NCBI GenBank assembly: GCA_965651815.1
Contig: CBFGTJ010000031.1
Span: 1-21,815, forward strand
Length of the DNA stretch: 21,815 bases
Reading direction: 5' to 3'
Source of the DNA: CBFGTJ01 sp965651815
Lineage (GTDB): Bacteria; Actinomycetota; Acidimicrobiia; Acidimicrobiales; Microtrichaceae
Position 1 is the first letter of the stretch. Each line of letters starts with the position of its first letter. A program made the translations under genes and the position numbers. The notes under the pieces are model-generated. The model saw only the letters and a list, made by a program, of their open reading frames with translations, ran no database searches and was not told where the DNA came from. Below, piece after piece: positions 21,340 to 21,815 of the stretch.

Positions 21340-21351
21340 CGCCGGATCGTA
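21340..21351 (-). promoter_or_regulatory. Probable leaderless promoter of nadD
   Basis: On the minus strand the sequence reads TACGAT, CCGGCG, then the ATG at 21339. It is nearly identical to the leuS start region, 11 of 12 bases, although the two genes are unrelated. Confidence 0.62.
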
Positions 21352-21445
21352 GGTCGCACGGACCTGTCCCCCGTTCCTCGCTCAACTCCGGCACCTCCGG
21401 GCCGATACCTGCTGCAGCGCAGAAAACCAACCTCGCGGGCCGGAG

Positions 21446-21472
21446 GGATCCCCCGGCGGTCCCGCGGGATCC
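21446..21472 (+). other. Inverted repeat upstream of the sigma factor gene
   Basis: GGATCCC (21446-21452) and GGGATCC (21466-21472) are 7-base inverted arms with a 13-base loop, ending 18 bases before the ATG at 21491. A hairpin in the leader could influence translation, or the arms could be a protein-binding site. I could not identify a confident promoter in this 151-base divergent gap in the plus direction. Confidence 0.35.
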
Positions 21473-21490
21473 ACGAAAGAGCTGCACGAC

Positions 21491-21815
21491 ATGAGCGACG
21501 CCGTCGGGATGTACCTGAACGAGATCGGCATGGTCCCCCTCCTCACCGCAGAGGAGGAGCGCGAGCTCGCGCAGGTCATCGAGGCCGGCGCGGAGGCCCG
21601 CGAGCGCATGGAGCGGGGTGAGCGGACCCGTGAGGTCCGCCGCGCGATCGCCGCGGCGGAGGCCGCGAAGGACCGCTTCATCCGGGCGAACCTGCGACTC
21701 GTGGTCAGCGTCGCCCGCCGCTACCCGCTGCCGCCCGGCATGGAGCTGCTCGACCTGGTGCAGGAGGGCAACCTCGGGCTCGAGCACGCCGTCGACAAGT
21801 TCGACTGGCGCAAGG
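21491..21815 (+). CDS. RNA polymerase sigma-70 family factor, N-terminal part (cut by window edge)
   Basis: 108 codons are visible before the right edge. Region 1.2 begins at once (AVGMYLNEIGMVPLLTAEEE, residues 4-23), with no long region 1.1. A short Arg/Glu/Ala-rich helical stretch follows (about 25-60), then region 2: DRFIRANLRLVVSVARRYPL (62-81), MELLDLVQEGNLGLEHAVDK (85-104), FDWRK. This is the core-polymerase-binding and -10-recognition part of a group 1 or 2 (SigA/HrdB-like) sigma factor, not an ECF sigma. ATG at 21491 is the first good start; the upstream AAAGAG is a weak ribosome-binding site. Whether it is the main or an alternative sigma cannot be decided without the C-terminal part. 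It could be the target of the partner-switch cluster, but nothing in the sequence shows that. Confidence 0.9.
   Translation, partial: MSDAVGMYLNEIGMVPLLTAEEERELAQVIEAGAEARERMERGERTREVRRAIAAAEAAKDRFIRANLRLVVSVARRYPLPPGMELLDLVQEGNLGLEHAVDKFDWRK

Overview
The window comes from a very GC-rich (my impression is above 70%), densely packed genome with frequent GTG starts. The gene families point to Actinomycetota: a PAC2-family protein, the order nadD - LytR_C/LCP protein - rsfS, an acyl-AMP ligase of the mycobacterial FAAL type, RsbW/STAS regulators, and TAnnnT -10 boxes placed directly at start codons. The flavour is that of Acidimicrobiia (Ilumatobacter/Iamia-like), but this is an inference and no species can be named.

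Layout, left to right. (1) 1-3379, minus strand: operon comEA > comEC > degenerate dihydropteroate-synthase-like gene > holA (cut by the left edge), every junction a 4-nt GTGA overlap. (2) 3532-4233, minus: thioredoxin with a C-terminal TPR-like domain, divergent from (3) 4313-6282, plus: APH-type phosphotransferase and PAC2-family protein. (4) 6311-13094, minus: an unusually fused branched-chain-amino-acid-type (HAAT) ABC transporter. It consists of a LivH-LivM fusion permease, then one polypeptide carrying a 12-TM MFS domain plus LivF-like and LivG-like ATPases, then a membrane-tethered substrate-binding protein. An acyl-AMP ligase gene (13171-14832) lies just upstream. (5) 14876-17419, minus: leuS. 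(6) 17512-17585, plus: tRNA-Ala(GGC). (7) 17708-19090: a small partner-switching cluster with a STAS protein, a divergent excisionase-type HTH protein, an RsbW-like protein that has lost its N-box asparagine, and a second STAS protein. (8) 19116-21339, minus: nadD > LCP/LytR_C-like protein > rsfS. (9) 21491-21815, plus: the 5' part of a sigma-70 family factor cut by the right edge.

How the genes work together. ComEA and ComEC are the DNA receptor and channel of natural transformation, although the nuclease-like tail of ComEC is degenerate here. The transporter cluster contains every part of an ABC importer in three genes, plus an MFS domain that such importers do not have. With the acyl-AMP ligase next door, it may handle an acyl or carboxylic-acid substrate (inference). 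This fused transporter is the best candidate for an undescribed system. The STAS/RsbW-like/HTH cluster is probably a regulatory switch, possibly read from a sigma-B-like promoter. Housekeeping genes (leuS, nadD, trx) share a striking TACGAT-N6/7-ATG start that implies leaderless transcripts.

No insertion sequence, CRISPR array, integrase or attachment site was seen, and there is no gene-free stretch longer than about 155 bases.
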